From: a virus
Length of the DNA stretch: 64,000 nucleotides
Virus record (IMG/VR): IMGVR_UViG_3300021142_002226
Location: 62,001-126,000 of that record
Reading direction: 5' to 3' (one strand)
Numbering within the stretch: position 1 is the first letter of the stretch; the number at the start of each line of letters is the position of its first letter. Of this stretch, positions 44,725-53,129 are shown one piece after another. Both the position numbers and the translations under genes were made by a program. The notes beneath the pieces are model-generated. The model searched no databases. It was not told the DNA's origin and saw only the letters and a list, made by a program, of their open reading frames with translations.

Positions 44725-44913
44725 ATGAGTAAGACTATCACTTTTTGCAAAGCAAAATGTTGCCCAGTTGTTGAAATTTATGAAAATGAAATTAAACTTG
44801 GTGACGAAAAAGGCCCTGAAGGCGTAACAACCTGGTCAAAAAAACAATTTAAAGATTTTATCGATGCCGCCAAAGAAGGAAAATTCGATGAAGCTGTAAA
44901 AGATGTAAATTAA
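44725..44913 (+). CDS. Small protein with Cys cluster and DUF397-like tail
   Basis: 62 residues. FCKAKCCP near the N-terminus (Cys8, Cys12, Cys13) could bind metal; the tail (VTTWSKKQFKDFIDAAKEGK, then FD) resembles the 'W...F...vK.GeFD' end of DUF397-type small proteins. It is the last gene of its group, one base after the preceding stop, and is followed by a terminator. Confidence 0.55.
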   Translation: MSKTITFCKAKCCPVVEIYENEIKLGDEKGPEGVTTWSKKQFKDFIDAAKEGKFDEAVKDVN

Positions 44914-44915
44914 TA

Positions 44916-44944
44916 AAAAGGAGCCTTTAAAGCTCCTTTTTTTT
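44916..44944 (+). terminator. Intrinsic terminator closing the 42-44.9 kb gene group
   Basis: A 9-bp stem (AAAAGGAGC with GCTCCTTTT) and 7-base loop, followed by four more T. It begins 2 bases past the stop codon. Confidence 0.85.
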
Positions 44945-44953
44945 ATACAAAAC

Positions 44954-44984
44954 TTGTTTTTTACGTATTTTTTTATTACTATTA
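44954..44984 (+). promoter_or_regulatory. Host-type promoter of the carbohydrate gene cluster
   Basis: TTG (44954-44956), exactly 20 bases, then TACTATTA (44977-44984), 12 bases before the ATG at 44997. The -7 box differs by one base from that of gene 32. It follows directly on a terminator. Confidence 0.5.
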
Positions 44985-44996
44985 TTAAAAGTAATT

Positions 44997-46223
44997 ATGA
45001 GTACGTATAAAATATTAGTTGCCCCTGGCGATAATGCTGGATCTGGTAAATATAGATGTGTAGACCCACATATTAAATTACAAGAATTATTTCCGAATGA
45101 TTTTTTCGTAGAAATAAATAACGCTGTTGATTTCAGTGATTTCACATATTTGAAACAATTTAGCGCTGTGTTTATACACAGGGTTCCCCAACACAATTAT
45201 AAAGATGCTATCAACATCATTACCAATTTAAAAAAACTTGGCATAAAAGTTATTATTGATATTGATGACTATTGGCATCTTGACCCTTCTCACGGTTTGT
45301 ATGAACAAGTGAAAAGAGAGGGTATTCCACAAATATCTATAAACTGTTTAAAATTAGCTGATTTGGTTGTTGTACCAACAAGTATATTAGCTAACGAAGT
45401 TAAACAATTCAACCAGAATGTTGTTGTCTTAGCCAATGCTTTAGATCCAACAGAGGAACAATTCAAAAGTAAACCATCAGAAAGTGAGAAATTAAGAATT
45501 GGTTGGTTAGGTGGTAGCTCACATATCAAGGATTTAGAATTAATAAAAGGTATATCATCAATTGGTGAATACAATAATAAATCACAAATTGTTTTATGTG
45601 GTTTTGATACAAGAGGTAGCGTAAGGCAAATCGACCCTCAAACAGGTCAAGTACAAGAAAGACAAATGAATCCAACAGAAACTGTTTGGTTCATGTACGA
45701 GTTATTCATGACAGATAATTATCGTATGTTAGAGTCATATCCTGATTATGTAAAATTCCTTGTACAATTTAAAGAGGATAAATCTTTTGATGATTCCAAT
45801 ATGCCTTATAGAAGAGTTTGGACTAAATCCATCAACCAATATGCTAAGAACTATAATCTTTTTGATGTATCATTAGCTCCACTTGTAGATAATAAATTCA
45901 ACTTATATAAATCTCAACTTAAAGTTATTGAAGCTGGATTCCATAAGAAAGCAATTATTGCTCAAAATTACGGCCCTTATACTATCGATTTAGTAAGTGC
46001 AATAAAATCAGGTGGTGAAATAGACCCTAATGGTAATTGTTTACTTGTTGACCCATCTAAAAATCATAAACAGTGGCAAAAATATGTTAAGAAGTTAATC
46101 GATAACCCACAAATGGTTAAAGATCTTGGTGAAAAATTATATGAAACCGTAAAAGATAAATACAACCTTAATAATGTTACTAAAACAAGAGGTGAAATAT
46201 ATTTAAATTTATTAAATAAATAA
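44997..46223 (+). CDS. Glycosyltransferase, GT-B fold (GT4-like)
   Basis: 408 residues. The N-terminal Rossmann half has KILVAPGDNAGSGKYRCVDP, KVIIDIDDYWHLDPSH and LADLVVVPTSILANEV. The C-terminal half has LRIGWLGGSSHIKDLE, IVLCGFDTRG, and the nucleotide-sugar site region LFDVSLAPLVDNKFNLYKSQ, LKVIEAGFHKKAIIAQNYG. These are hallmarks of GT4-type transferases. Acceptor and sugar are unknown. It opens a plus-strand run of genes, many for glycan synthesis. Confidence 0.85.
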   Translation: MSTYKILVAPGDNAGSGKYRCVDPHIKLQELFPNDFFVEINNAVDFSDFTYLKQFSAVFIHRVPQHNYKDAINIITNLKKLGIKVIIDIDDYWHLDPSHGLYEQVKREGIPQISINCLKLADLVVVPTSILANEVKQFNQNVVVLANALDPTEEQFKSKPSESEKLRIGWLGGSSHIKDLELIKGISSIGEYNNKSQIVLCGFDTRGSVRQIDPQTGQVQERQMNPTETVWFMYELFMTDNYRMLESYPDYVKFLVQFKEDKSFDDSNMPYRRVWTKSINQYAKNYNLFDVSLAPLVDNKFNLYKSQLKVIEAGFHKKAIIAQNYGPYTIDLVSAIKSGGEIDPNGNCLLVDPSKNHKQWQKYVKKLIDNPQMVKDLGEKLYETVKDKYNLNNVTKTRGEIYLNLLNK

Positions 46224-46224
46224 T

Positions 46225-46818
46225 ATGAAAAGGAAGAACGATAAAAAAACATTTTTAGCAATAGCTAACAAATATAATGTATGCTCAAAAGATTTATTGG
46301 ATTTTTTGGAATTAAATGGTTTATTTGAATGCCCAGCATCAACAACCACATCTATGCATTATGCATATGAAGGTGGTCTTGTTGATCATATAATAGAAAC
46401 AACAAAAATTGCTTTAAACCTTTTAAATGGTATACCAGAACCTTTAAGACCATCTAAAGAAAGCGTTGTAAAAGTTTGTTTTTTACATGATTTAGGTAAA
46501 TTAAATTTATACACACCAAACAAGAGTGAATGGCACAAAAAGAATCTTGGTAAAATGTATGAATTTAACGAAGATCTTGTATCTATGACAAATGGTGAAA
46601 GATCTTTATGGTATATCTATAATTGTGGAAATAACGATAAACTAACACAGGAAGAACATCAAGCAATACTTAGTTTTGATAAAAATGATAATTCAGATTT
46701 GATGGTTAAATGGCACTCTGAATCACTTTCAAGATTATTGAGACACTCTCTTGAATGGGCTATTATGCTTGAAAAAAAAGAATATAAAGATTCAACCAAA
46801 CCTAATACAAATGAGTAA
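46225..46818 (+). CDS. HD-domain phosphohydrolase
   Basis: 197 residues. Metal-binding residues of the HD fold are visible: HYAYEGGLVDHIIET (His45, His55) and CFLHDLGK (His88-Asp89), with later SESLSRLLRHSLEW. Such enzymes hydrolyse nucleotides or cyclic nucleotides; the fold would suit nucleotide metabolism, and a dUTPase lies one gene downstream, or removal of a host signal nucleotide. The substrate cannot be read from sequence. Confidence 0.75.
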   Translation: MKRKNDKKTFLAIANKYNVCSKDLLDFLELNGLFECPASTTTSMHYAYEGGLVDHIIETTKIALNLLNGIPEPLRPSKESVVKVCFLHDLGKLNLYTPNKSEWHKKNLGKMYEFNEDLVSMTNGERSLWYIYNCGNNDKLTQEEHQAILSFDKNDNSDLMVKWHSESLSRLLRHSLEWAIMLEKKEYKDSTKPNTNE

Positions 46819-47038
46819 TTTTTTAAACGCTTTAATTGAAAAAAGACCAGAATTAGAATTGAAAGTCAAAGAGTTCGAGCACCCATTGGATAAACAAAAT
46901 AAATACTTTTCTTTGTATATTAATGGTATCGATTCAAGATTTATATTACCTGAAACTGAACTTAATATTGAAGATCCTCAAGAAATTAATGAATTAGTTA
47001 ACATAACTTTAATGTATATAAATAAAAATGGAAAATAA
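46811..47038 (+). CDS. Small hypothetical protein
   Basis: 75 residues from ATG 46811 (MSNFLNALIEKRPELELKVK). A longer open frame begins at 46751 but those codons lie inside the HD gene. Mixed alpha/beta, acidic, not recognised. It overlaps both neighbours (8 and 11 bases), so it is part of a coupled string. Confidence 0.6.
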   Translation: MSNFLNALIEKRPELELKVKEFEHPLDKQNKYFSLYINGIDSRFILPETELNIEDPQEINELVNITLMYINKNGK

Positions 47039-47582
47039 TTTAGATGAATTTAATATCTTAGATCAAGATATCAAAAAAATACTTGAAAACGCAAATAATT
47101 TAGTCAAAGACTGGGTTTATGTTGACAATGTAATGAAACTTAAGATTAGATTTGTAAATCAGTCAACAAATCAGGATCCAGCTTACGCTAAACAAGGTGA
47201 TAGTGGTTTTGATTTGAGAGCATTCTTAAAAGAGGATGCTGTTTTGAAGCCATTTCAAAGAGCTTTAGTGCCAACTGGTTTGTATTTTCAAATCCCAGAA
47301 AACTTTGAGTTACAAGTTAGACCAAGAAGTGGTTTAGCTTTGAAAAATGGTATTACTGTATTAAATACTCCAGGTACAGTTGACTCTGGATATCGTGGTG
47401 AAATTTGTGTAATACTAATTAATCTTGGTTCTGAAGATTTCATAATCAAAAACGGTGATAGAATTGCTCAAGCTGTTATTGCCCCAGTTCAAACAAATAA
47501 TAACCTCGTATTTATGAAGTCTTCTTCGTTAGAATCAAGCGAAAGAGGTGATACAGGATTCGGAAGTAGCGGTGTCAAATAA
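47028..47582 (+). CDS. dut: dUTPase
   Basis: 184 residues. All five trimeric dUTPase motifs are present: DSGFDLRA (58-65), PTGLYFQIP (82-90), RPRSGLALKNGITVLNTPG (98-116) running on to DSGYRGE, GDRIAQAVI (143-151) and the C-terminal RGDTGFGSSG (173-182). The enzyme splits dUTP to dUMP and PPi, keeping uracil out of phage DNA and supplying dTMP precursors. An N-terminal extension of about 35 residues precedes the core. Confidence 0.95.
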   Translation: MENNLDEFNILDQDIKKILENANNLVKDWVYVDNVMKLKIRFVNQSTNQDPAYAKQGDSGFDLRAFLKEDAVLKPFQRALVPTGLYFQIPENFELQVRPRSGLALKNGITVLNTPGTVDSGYRGEICVILINLGSEDFIIKNGDRIAQAVIAPVQTNNNLVFMKSSSLESSERGDTGFGSSGVK

Positions 47583-47878
47583 TGGAATGTTTTAACCAAC
47601 AAATAAGAGCGTATAAAGCCGTAACTGCTGATATATACGACCAAATAATGTATAAAAGAGTATGGTCTGGAGATATGATTCAAGTTGGGGATAAAGTACT
47701 TTATGCATTTGTATTTGACCCAACAGACGATGCTCTGAAATTAATATCTGTGTTAGATAGAGAGTTGGGTTTGATTCAAAACACCTTTGATTTTGTTGCT
47801 TTCAAAAATAAAATAATACCAGTTTTAAAATTTAAAACGGATGCAAAGAATAGGCAATATACAGAGCAAGAAGATTAG
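47582..47878 (+). CDS. Small hypothetical protein
   Basis: 98 residues. Contains aromatic-rich strands (MYKRVWSGDMIQVGDKVLYA, FVFDPTDDALKLISVLDREL) and a basic C-terminus. Not recognised. Its ATG overlaps the dUTPase stop by one base, and its last 38 bases overlap the next gene. Confidence 0.6.
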   Translation: MECFNQQIRAYKAVTADIYDQIMYKRVWSGDMIQVGDKVLYAFVFDPTDDALKLISVLDRELGLIQNTFDFVAFKNKIIPVLKFKTDAKNRQYTEQED

Positions 47879-48533
47879 TGTTGTTTTTTCTACCAGAGCT
47901 TTGGATGAAGAATATATTGATCATATAAAAATGACATCTGGCCTTGGGAATAAAATTGAGATTTTACCCTTTGTGAATAATGGTGAAAAATCGTTAACAC
48001 AAATATATAACGAAGGTTTAGAAAAAGCAAAAAATGATATTGTTGTTTTTTGTCATGATGATTTAATATTTCATACAGAAAATTGGGGAATGGCAATAGG
48101 TGACCATTTTACAAGGAATCCTGGATTCGGTATAATCGGTATAGCTGGAACTAATAAGTTAGTCAATGGAAGATGGTGGGAAATAAAAGAGAACATGCAT
48201 GGTATTGTTAATCACTCAGATGGTAAAAAAATTTGGGTTAGCGAATATTCTAAACCACAAGGAATTACCCTCAAAAAAATGATCACAATTGATGGTTTAT
48301 TTTTTGCTGTACATAAAAATAGAATTAGATGTACTTTTGATGAAAATGTTAAGGGTTTCCATTTCTACGAATTAACATTTTGTATGGACAATCATATTAA
48401 TGGTGTTAAGATAGGATTATGTACAAATATACGTGTTACACACCTTTCAATTGGCGAAACTAACGACCTTTGGGAAGAAAATAAATTAGTATTTGAAGAA
48501 AAATATGGGCATTTATTACCCTTAGAAGTATGA
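47841..48533 (+). CDS. Glycosyltransferase, GT-A fold
   Basis: 230 residues. N-terminal SVVFSTRALDEEYIDHIKMT and SLTQIYNEGLEKAKNDIVVF lead to CHDDLIF, where HDD takes the place of the DXD metal site. Later come GIIGIAGTNKLVNGRWWE, MITIDGLFFAVHKNRI, FHFYELTFCMDNHINGVK and IRVTHLSIGE, as in small GT2-like transferases. The start overlaps the previous gene by 38 bases; no other ATG fits. Confidence 0.75.
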   Translation: MQRIGNIQSKKISVVFSTRALDEEYIDHIKMTSGLGNKIEILPFVNNGEKSLTQIYNEGLEKAKNDIVVFCHDDLIFHTENWGMAIGDHFTRNPGFGIIGIAGTNKLVNGRWWEIKENMHGIVNHSDGKKIWVSEYSKPQGITLKKMITIDGLFFAVHKNRIRCTFDENVKGFHFYELTFCMDNHINGVKIGLCTNIRVTHLSIGETNDLWEENKLVFEEKYGHLLPLEV

Positions 48534-49195
48534 TCAAGTCAATTAAAGAATTAAAAGATATCCATAGAGATGAAGATATTTATGTAATCGGTGCTGGAGC
48601 AAGTGTTGATTATATTAATGAATCTTTTTTTGATGGTAAGATAACAATAGGTACAAATCAAGTTTATAAGAAAATTAAATGTGATTATCTTGTTAGAAAA
48701 GAAACTAAATTTTTGAAACAAGCTTTGAATACTGGTTCAAAAGTTATTGTATCTGAATACGATAGCGGTAATCTTGATACTGGGCAATTTAAATTAAACA
48801 CCAATAAAATTGATCACGAAAACCTTTATTATTTTGAACATCTTGATAATCTACATGATAAGGTTGATACATCTGTTATTGGAACAGATAAATTAGTTGT
48901 TAGTTATTCAACGATTACATCTGCGTTACATCTTGCTGCATATATGGGTGCATTCAATATTTACCTTGTTGGTCATGATTGTGGTTCATTGAATGGTAAA
49001 ATGACATTTGATAAATATTATGATTCAATCAACGATACACCATGGCAAAATTGGAACCAATATAAATCCTGGTTAAAAATCATTGAGTCACAAACTGTTT
49101 CTGTTAGAAATAAACTTGTTGAAGTTTATGAATGTAATGTGGTGTCAATAAATCCTTTTGTTTCATTAAATTTAGAAAACAACCTTTTCATGTAA
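48530..49195 (+). CDS. DUF115/GT42-like protein, possible sialyltransferase
   Basis: 221 residues. The opening DIYVIGAGASVDYINESFFD (residues 16-35), then ITIGTNQVYKKIKCDYLV, matches the Rossmann nucleotide-binding start shared by DUF115 (MptE-like) proteins and Cst-type GT42 sialyltransferases. NIYLVGHDCGSLNG follows near 140-155. With NeuA and NeuB encoded beside it, transfer of a CMP-activated nonulosonic acid is an attractive role, but the function is inferred from neighbours. It overlaps both adjacent coding regions closely. Confidence 0.6.
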   Translation: MIKSIKELKDIHRDEDIYVIGAGASVDYINESFFDGKITIGTNQVYKKIKCDYLVRKETKFLKQALNTGSKVIVSEYDSGNLDTGQFKLNTNKIDHENLYYFEHLDNLHDKVDTSVIGTDKLVVSYSTITSALHLAAYMGAFNIYLVGHDCGSLNGKMTFDKYYDSINDTPWQNWNQYKSWLKIIESQTVSVRNKLVEVYECNVVSINPFVSLNLENNLFM

Positions 49196-49196
49196 T

Positions 49197-49856
49197 ATGA
49201 GTTTTAAATTTATTATACCAGCCAGAAGAAATTCAAAAGGTTTACCATTTAAGAATCGTAAATTATTTGATATATTTTTAGATAAAACACCTGAAAATCT
49301 ATTAACAGGATTAATTCATTCTCATTCTTTGATTGTATCTACAGATGATGAATCAATCATTGAAAAATGTGTATCAAAGAGTATAAATTATCTTAATAGA
49401 GATAGTAATTTAGCTTTAGACACAACCTCAACTAAAGAAGTTATGATTGATTTATATAACAAGAATTACATTTTTAATGATGATATTGTTGTTATGTTAT
49501 ATTTGACATATCCTGAAAGAAATTGGGATGATATAGGAAATGCTATTGATACTTTTGTCAAAAATGGCTCAAGATCTCTTTTATGTAAAAAAGAAATCAC
49601 AAGTACCCACCCATACCTTTACATGCTTGAAATCGATAAAAATAAAGGTAAACAACTTGTTGCACACGACCTTTATCGTAGACAAGATTATCCAAAGGTA
49701 TTCGAAATTTCACACTATATTTGTATTTTTAAAGGTGGTGAATTAAAAAATTTGAATAACAATCTTTACAACGAGGATACATTTTTTTTACCAATTAACT
49801 CTGTTATAGATGTTGATACTGAAAATGATTTATTAAAATATAATGGGAATTTATGA
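49197..49856 (+). CDS. neuA: CMP-sialic acid (nonulosonate) synthetase-like cytidylyltransferase
   Basis: 219 residues, the usual length. The nucleotide-binding loop IPARRNSKGLPFKN (7-20) is diagnostic of the CMP-NeuAc/KDO synthetase family. Supporting features are LIVSTDDESII, MLYLTYPERN (in place of LLQPTSP), LYRRQDYPKVFEISHYICIF (159-178) and the metal-binding DVDTENDL (205-212). It would activate a nonulosonic acid with CTP. The NeuB-type synthase lies 1.4 kb downstream. Confidence 0.85.
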   Translation: MSFKFIIPARRNSKGLPFKNRKLFDIFLDKTPENLLTGLIHSHSLIVSTDDESIIEKCVSKSINYLNRDSNLALDTTSTKEVMIDLYNKNYIFNDDIVVMLYLTYPERNWDDIGNAIDTFVKNGSRSLLCKKEITSTHPYLYMLEIDKNKGKQLVAHDLYRRQDYPKVFEISHYICIFKGGELKNLNNNLYNEDTFFLPINSVIDVDTENDLLKYNGNL

Positions 49857-50608
49857 AATGTATATTAGGTATAACAACATATAATAGGAGAAAATATTTA
49901 GAACATCTTTTAGATAGTTTTACACCAACTCATAACACAAATTATGAATGGGTAATCATTATCAATGATGACTGTTCAACAGATGACACAGTTAAATTCA
50001 TTGAAAACTATAATTTTCCATGTGAATATCATTTAATCAAAAATGAGAACAGAAAGGGTGTTTCATGGGGAACAAATAATATTTTTTACTTATCTCAAAA
50101 GATTGGATTTGATGTTTTATTCAGAAGTGATGATGATAATTTTTTCTTGAATAATGGTTGGGATGATCTTTATATTAATGCTATGAATAATTCTGGATTT
50201 AAACACCTAAGTTATTATAATAGTAGATGGAAAGGGGAAAATAAAAAAATAATAGAGAATGATGGTTTAATTGCCGCTTCTAATGTTATGGAATCTATGG
50301 GTAATTTCTACACAATAACACCTGAAATCTTAGAAAAAGTTGGTTACATGGATTATCAAAACATGGGTATGTGGGGTGTTGAACATATTGATTATTCATT
50401 AAGATGTTGTAGGCTCAATTATAACAATCCACAAACATTTTGGTGCCCAAAGGATTGTAAAAAATTTATTGGTATGAAAGCTGGAAATACCTATACAAGC
50501 TCAATGAGTACAATTGAGTTAGCTAATGAAAGGAGCAGAGATTATCAAAAAAGAATGATAGCAAATAATAATAATAGAATTTATATACCGAATCAGAATG
50601 CTCAATAA
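49853..50608 (+). CDS. Glycosyltransferase family 2
   Basis: 251 residues. ILGITTYNRRKYLEHLLDSF, IINDDCSTDDTVKFIENYN and FRSDDDNFF (the DXD metal site) are classic GT2 features, and GMWGVEHIDYSLRCCRLNYN is the acceptor-side region. It overlaps neuA by four bases (ATGA) and the next gene by 11 bases. The sugar and acceptor are unknown. Confidence 0.88.
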   Translation: MKCILGITTYNRRKYLEHLLDSFTPTHNTNYEWVIIINDDCSTDDTVKFIENYNFPCEYHLIKNENRKGVSWGTNNIFYLSQKIGFDVLFRSDDDNFFLNNGWDDLYINAMNNSGFKHLSYYNSRWKGENKKIIENDGLIAASNVMESMGNFYTITPEILEKVGYMDYQNMGMWGVEHIDYSLRCCRLNYNNPQTFWCPKDCKKFIGMKAGNTYTSSMSTIELANERSRDYQKRMIANNNNRIYIPNQNAQ

Positions 50609-51212
50609 TTATTTTGAAAAAATATATTGTATAAACCTTGAAAAAAGAAAAGATAGGTGGAATGAGGTTAGTAAAGAATTTCAAAAAATTAATTGCAATG
50701 TTGAAAAATTTGTAGCAATTGATGGTGAAAAATTGGAACCCAGTCCATACATTTATAGAGGTGAACTTGGTTGTTACATGTCACACATGGTAATCTTAAA
50801 AGACATGATTAATAATAACTATAGTAAAATTTTAGTTTTTGAGGATGATGTTGTTTTCAACGATGATTTTAACGAAAAATTTGATTACTATTATAATCAA
50901 TTACCTAATGATTGGGATATTGTTTATATGAGTGGAAATCATACAACAAGTTTAGAAAAAATTACTGATAACATATATAAAACTAATGGTACTTTAGCTA
51001 TGCATAGTTATTTCATTAGCTTGGAAGGTGCAAAAAAATTATACAACTTATTAGTCGCTAAAAATATGACAGACCCAATAGATGTTATAGGTATAGAGTA
51101 TCAAAAAAATAATAATTGTTATACGTTTAGGCCACACCTTACGTATCAAAAAGAAGGATTTAGTGATATACAGAAAAAAATTGTTAATTACGACCACCTA
51201 TTAAAACGTTAA
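50598..51212 (+). CDS. Glycosyltransferase family 25 (LPS type)
   Basis: 204 residues. IYCINLEKRKDRWNEVSKEF, FVAIDGEKL, GELGCYMSHMVILKDM and ILVFEDDVVF (metal site EDD) give the full GT25 pattern seen in LPS beta-galactosyltransferases. Such enzymes add sugars to lipooligosaccharide or glycoprotein chains. It lies between the GT2 and NeuB-type genes. Confidence 0.88.
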   Translation: MLNNYFEKIYCINLEKRKDRWNEVSKEFQKINCNVEKFVAIDGEKLEPSPYIYRGELGCYMSHMVILKDMINNNYSKILVFEDDVVFNDDFNEKFDYYYNQLPNDWDIVYMSGNHTTSLEKITDNIYKTNGTLAMHSYFISLEGAKKLYNLLVAKNMTDPIDVIGIEYQKNNNCYTFRPHLTYQKEGFSDIQKKIVNYDHLLKR

Positions 51213-51215
51213 TAA

Positions 51216-52058
51216 ATGAATAAAGTAAAAATTATAGCCGAAATAGGACTTAATCACAATGGGGATATAGATATCGCCAAACAACTTATAATGGTTGCTA
51301 AAGCTGCTGGTTGTGATTATGTTAAATTTCAAAAAAGAAATCCTGATGTTTGTGTACCTGAAGATCAAAAATCTAAAATAAGGCAAACACCTTGGGGTGA
51401 GATGACCTATATTGATTATAGATGGAGAGTTGAGTTTAATCAAGAACAATATCAACAAATACATAATTTTTGTCAAAGTATTGGAATTAAATGGTTCGCT
51501 TCAGTTTGGGACAAAGATTCGGTTGATTTTATACAAAAGATCAACTTGGATAATAACTATCATAGTATAATGAAAATACCATCAGCTCTTATAACCGATA
51601 CCGAATTATGCAAATACGCATCAACAAGATGTAATCAATTACTGATTTCTACAGGAATGAGCACCGAAGAAGAAATTGAAAATTGTGTACGTACTTGTAA
51701 TCCAGATGTTATAATGCATACAAATTCAACATATCCCTGTCCTGTTGAGGAATTAAACTTAAACTATATTTTATGGTTGAAGAATAAATATAGAGATAAA
51801 GAAATAGGGTATAGTGGCCATGAATATGGTTTAGTTACAACATTTGCAACAATACCTATGGGAGCTACTTGGATCGAAAGACACATAACGCTTGACCGTA
51901 ATATGTGGGGTTCAGACCAATCATCATCAATCGAGCCATCTGGGGTTTTTAAATTGGTTAAGGGGATAAGAGATATTGAAAAATCTTTGTCCTTTGCACC
52001 AAGTGAAAGATATGTATTAGGAGGAGAGTTGCAAAAAAAACAAACGCTTAGAAAATAA
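51216..52058 (+). CDS. neuB: Sialic-acid (N-acetylneuraminate-type) synthase lacking the SAF domain
   Basis: 280 residues. The TIM-barrel signature is clear: IIAEIGLNHNGDIDIAKQLI, VKFQKR, WFASVWD, MKIPSALITD, LISTGMST, SGHEYG and ERHITLDRNMWGSDQSSSIE. The enzyme condenses an N-acyl-amino-sugar with phosphoenolpyruvate. Usual NeuB proteins are about 340-360 residues and end in an antifreeze-like SAF domain, which completes the partner subunit's active site. This one stops right after the barrel (ELQKKQTLRK), so the SAF domain is missing. Sugar specificity (sialic, legionaminic or pseudaminic) cannot be read. Confidence 0.88.
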   Translation: MNKVKIIAEIGLNHNGDIDIAKQLIMVAKAAGCDYVKFQKRNPDVCVPEDQKSKIRQTPWGEMTYIDYRWRVEFNQEQYQQIHNFCQSIGIKWFASVWDKDSVDFIQKINLDNNYHSIMKIPSALITDTELCKYASTRCNQLLISTGMSTEEEIENCVRTCNPDVIMHTNSTYPCPVEELNLNYILWLKNKYRDKEIGYSGHEYGLVTTFATIPMGATWIERHITLDRNMWGSDQSSSIEPSGVFKLVKGIRDIEKSLSFAPSERYVLGGELQKKQTLRK

Positions 52059-52064
52059 ATATAT

Positions 52065-52388
52065 ATGAAAATATTTGTAGATATTGATAATACAATTTGT
52101 CATACCGAAGGTACTGATTATAAAAATGCTAAGCCGTATTATGAAAAAATAAATATTATTAATGATCTTTTTGATCAGGGGCATGAAATAACCTATTGGA
52201 CTGCAAGAGGATCTGGGTCTGGTATTGACCATAGTTTTTTAACTATGTTTCAGCTGAAAGAATGGGGTGCAAAATATCATGAACTTAGGTTTAAGAAACC
52301 AGTTTTTGATATATTTATTGATGATAAAACAATCAATTCTATTGACAAATTAGGACTATGGGTTCAAGAACAAGAAAAAAGAAGCTAA
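52065..52388 (+). CDS. Small HAD-superfamily phosphatase-like protein
   Basis: 107 residues. DxDxT nucleophile motif DIDNT (6-10), then YWTARGSGSGID and DIFIDDK (final acidic motif). Short HAD proteins of this kind, with N-terminal VDIDNTI and a WTARG loop, are common beside surface-polysaccharide genes. A sugar-phosphate substrate linked to the NeuB-type pathway is plausible. It lacks any cap domain. It overlaps the PhoH gene by 31 bases. Confidence 0.75.
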   Translation: MKIFVDIDNTICHTEGTDYKNAKPYYEKINIINDLFDQGHEITYWTARGSGSGIDHSFLTMFQLKEWGAKYHELRFKKPVFDIFIDDKTINSIDKLGLWVQEQEKRS

Positions 52389-53104
52389 CGCACGAGGAAA
52401 TAAACGATGCGTATGTGGATATCGAAACATCACATAATGAAAATATCCTCAAATCAATTCACTTTAATCTAAAGGCAAAAACACAAAATCAAAAGGAATT
52501 AATCAAATTAATTCGTGAGAAAGACATTATCATTTGTTCTGGATTTCCAGGTACAGGTAAAACATATGTCGCATGTGCTATGGCTTTAGAACTATTGAAA
52601 AAAGATCCTAAATACAAGAAAATTGTAATAGTTAAGTCTGTTACACCTTTAAAAGATGAAGAGGTTGGATATCTTAAAGGAACTCTCAGGGAAAAATTGG
52701 AACCATTTATGTATTCTTTTATCCATAATTTCGAAAAAATTATTGGTAAAGATATGGTTGAAAAATTAAAAATTAATGGTTTTTTAGAAGAAATGCCATT
52801 AACTTATATGAGAGGTATCAATATTGATAACGCTATTGTTATTATAGATGAAGCCCAAAATATCAAGAAAACAAACATGAAGACTATCATGACTCGTTTG
52901 GGTGAAGATTCTAAAATGATATTCTTAGGTGATGAAGGTCAAATTGACTTGAAAAACCCACAAGAAAGTTCATTATCATTTATCATTAAAAGATTTAAAG
53001 AAAAAGATTTTTTTGGTACAATTGCTTTTGGAGAAGAAGATATTGTTAGACATCACCTCATCAAAATCATAGAGCAAGGTTTTGATGAAATAAATTATCC
53101 ATAA
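52358..53104 (+). CDS. phoH: PhoH-like ATPase
   Basis: 248 residues. Walker A GFPGTGKT (62-69), Walker B VIIDEAQN (161-168), and the PhoH-specific VKSVTPLKDEEVGYLKGTLR with MIFLGDEGQIDL. PhoH genes are common in phages; an RNA helicase/ATPase role has been suggested, but phage function is not settled. The next gene is preceded by a hairpin. The PhoH start lies inside the HAD gene; its N-terminal 35 residues are charged and unassigned. Confidence 0.9.
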   Translation: MGSRTRKKKLTHEEINDAYVDIETSHNENILKSIHFNLKAKTQNQKELIKLIREKDIIICSGFPGTGKTYVACAMALELLKKDPKYKKIVIVKSVTPLKDEEVGYLKGTLREKLEPFMYSFIHNFEKIIGKDMVEKLKINGFLEEMPLTYMRGINIDNAIVIIDEAQNIKKTNMKTIMTRLGEDSKMIFLGDEGQIDLKNPQESSLSFIIKRFKEKDFFGTIAFGEEDIVRHHLIKIIEQGFDEINYP

Positions 53105-53129
53105 ATAGTTTATTTTCGTACAAAGGTTT

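Noticed and set aside
46751-46810. Upstream in-frame ATG for the small gene ending at 47038
   Set aside because: These codons lie inside the HD gene and encode a Lys-rich stretch unlike the rest; ATG 46811 fits the usual short overlap.
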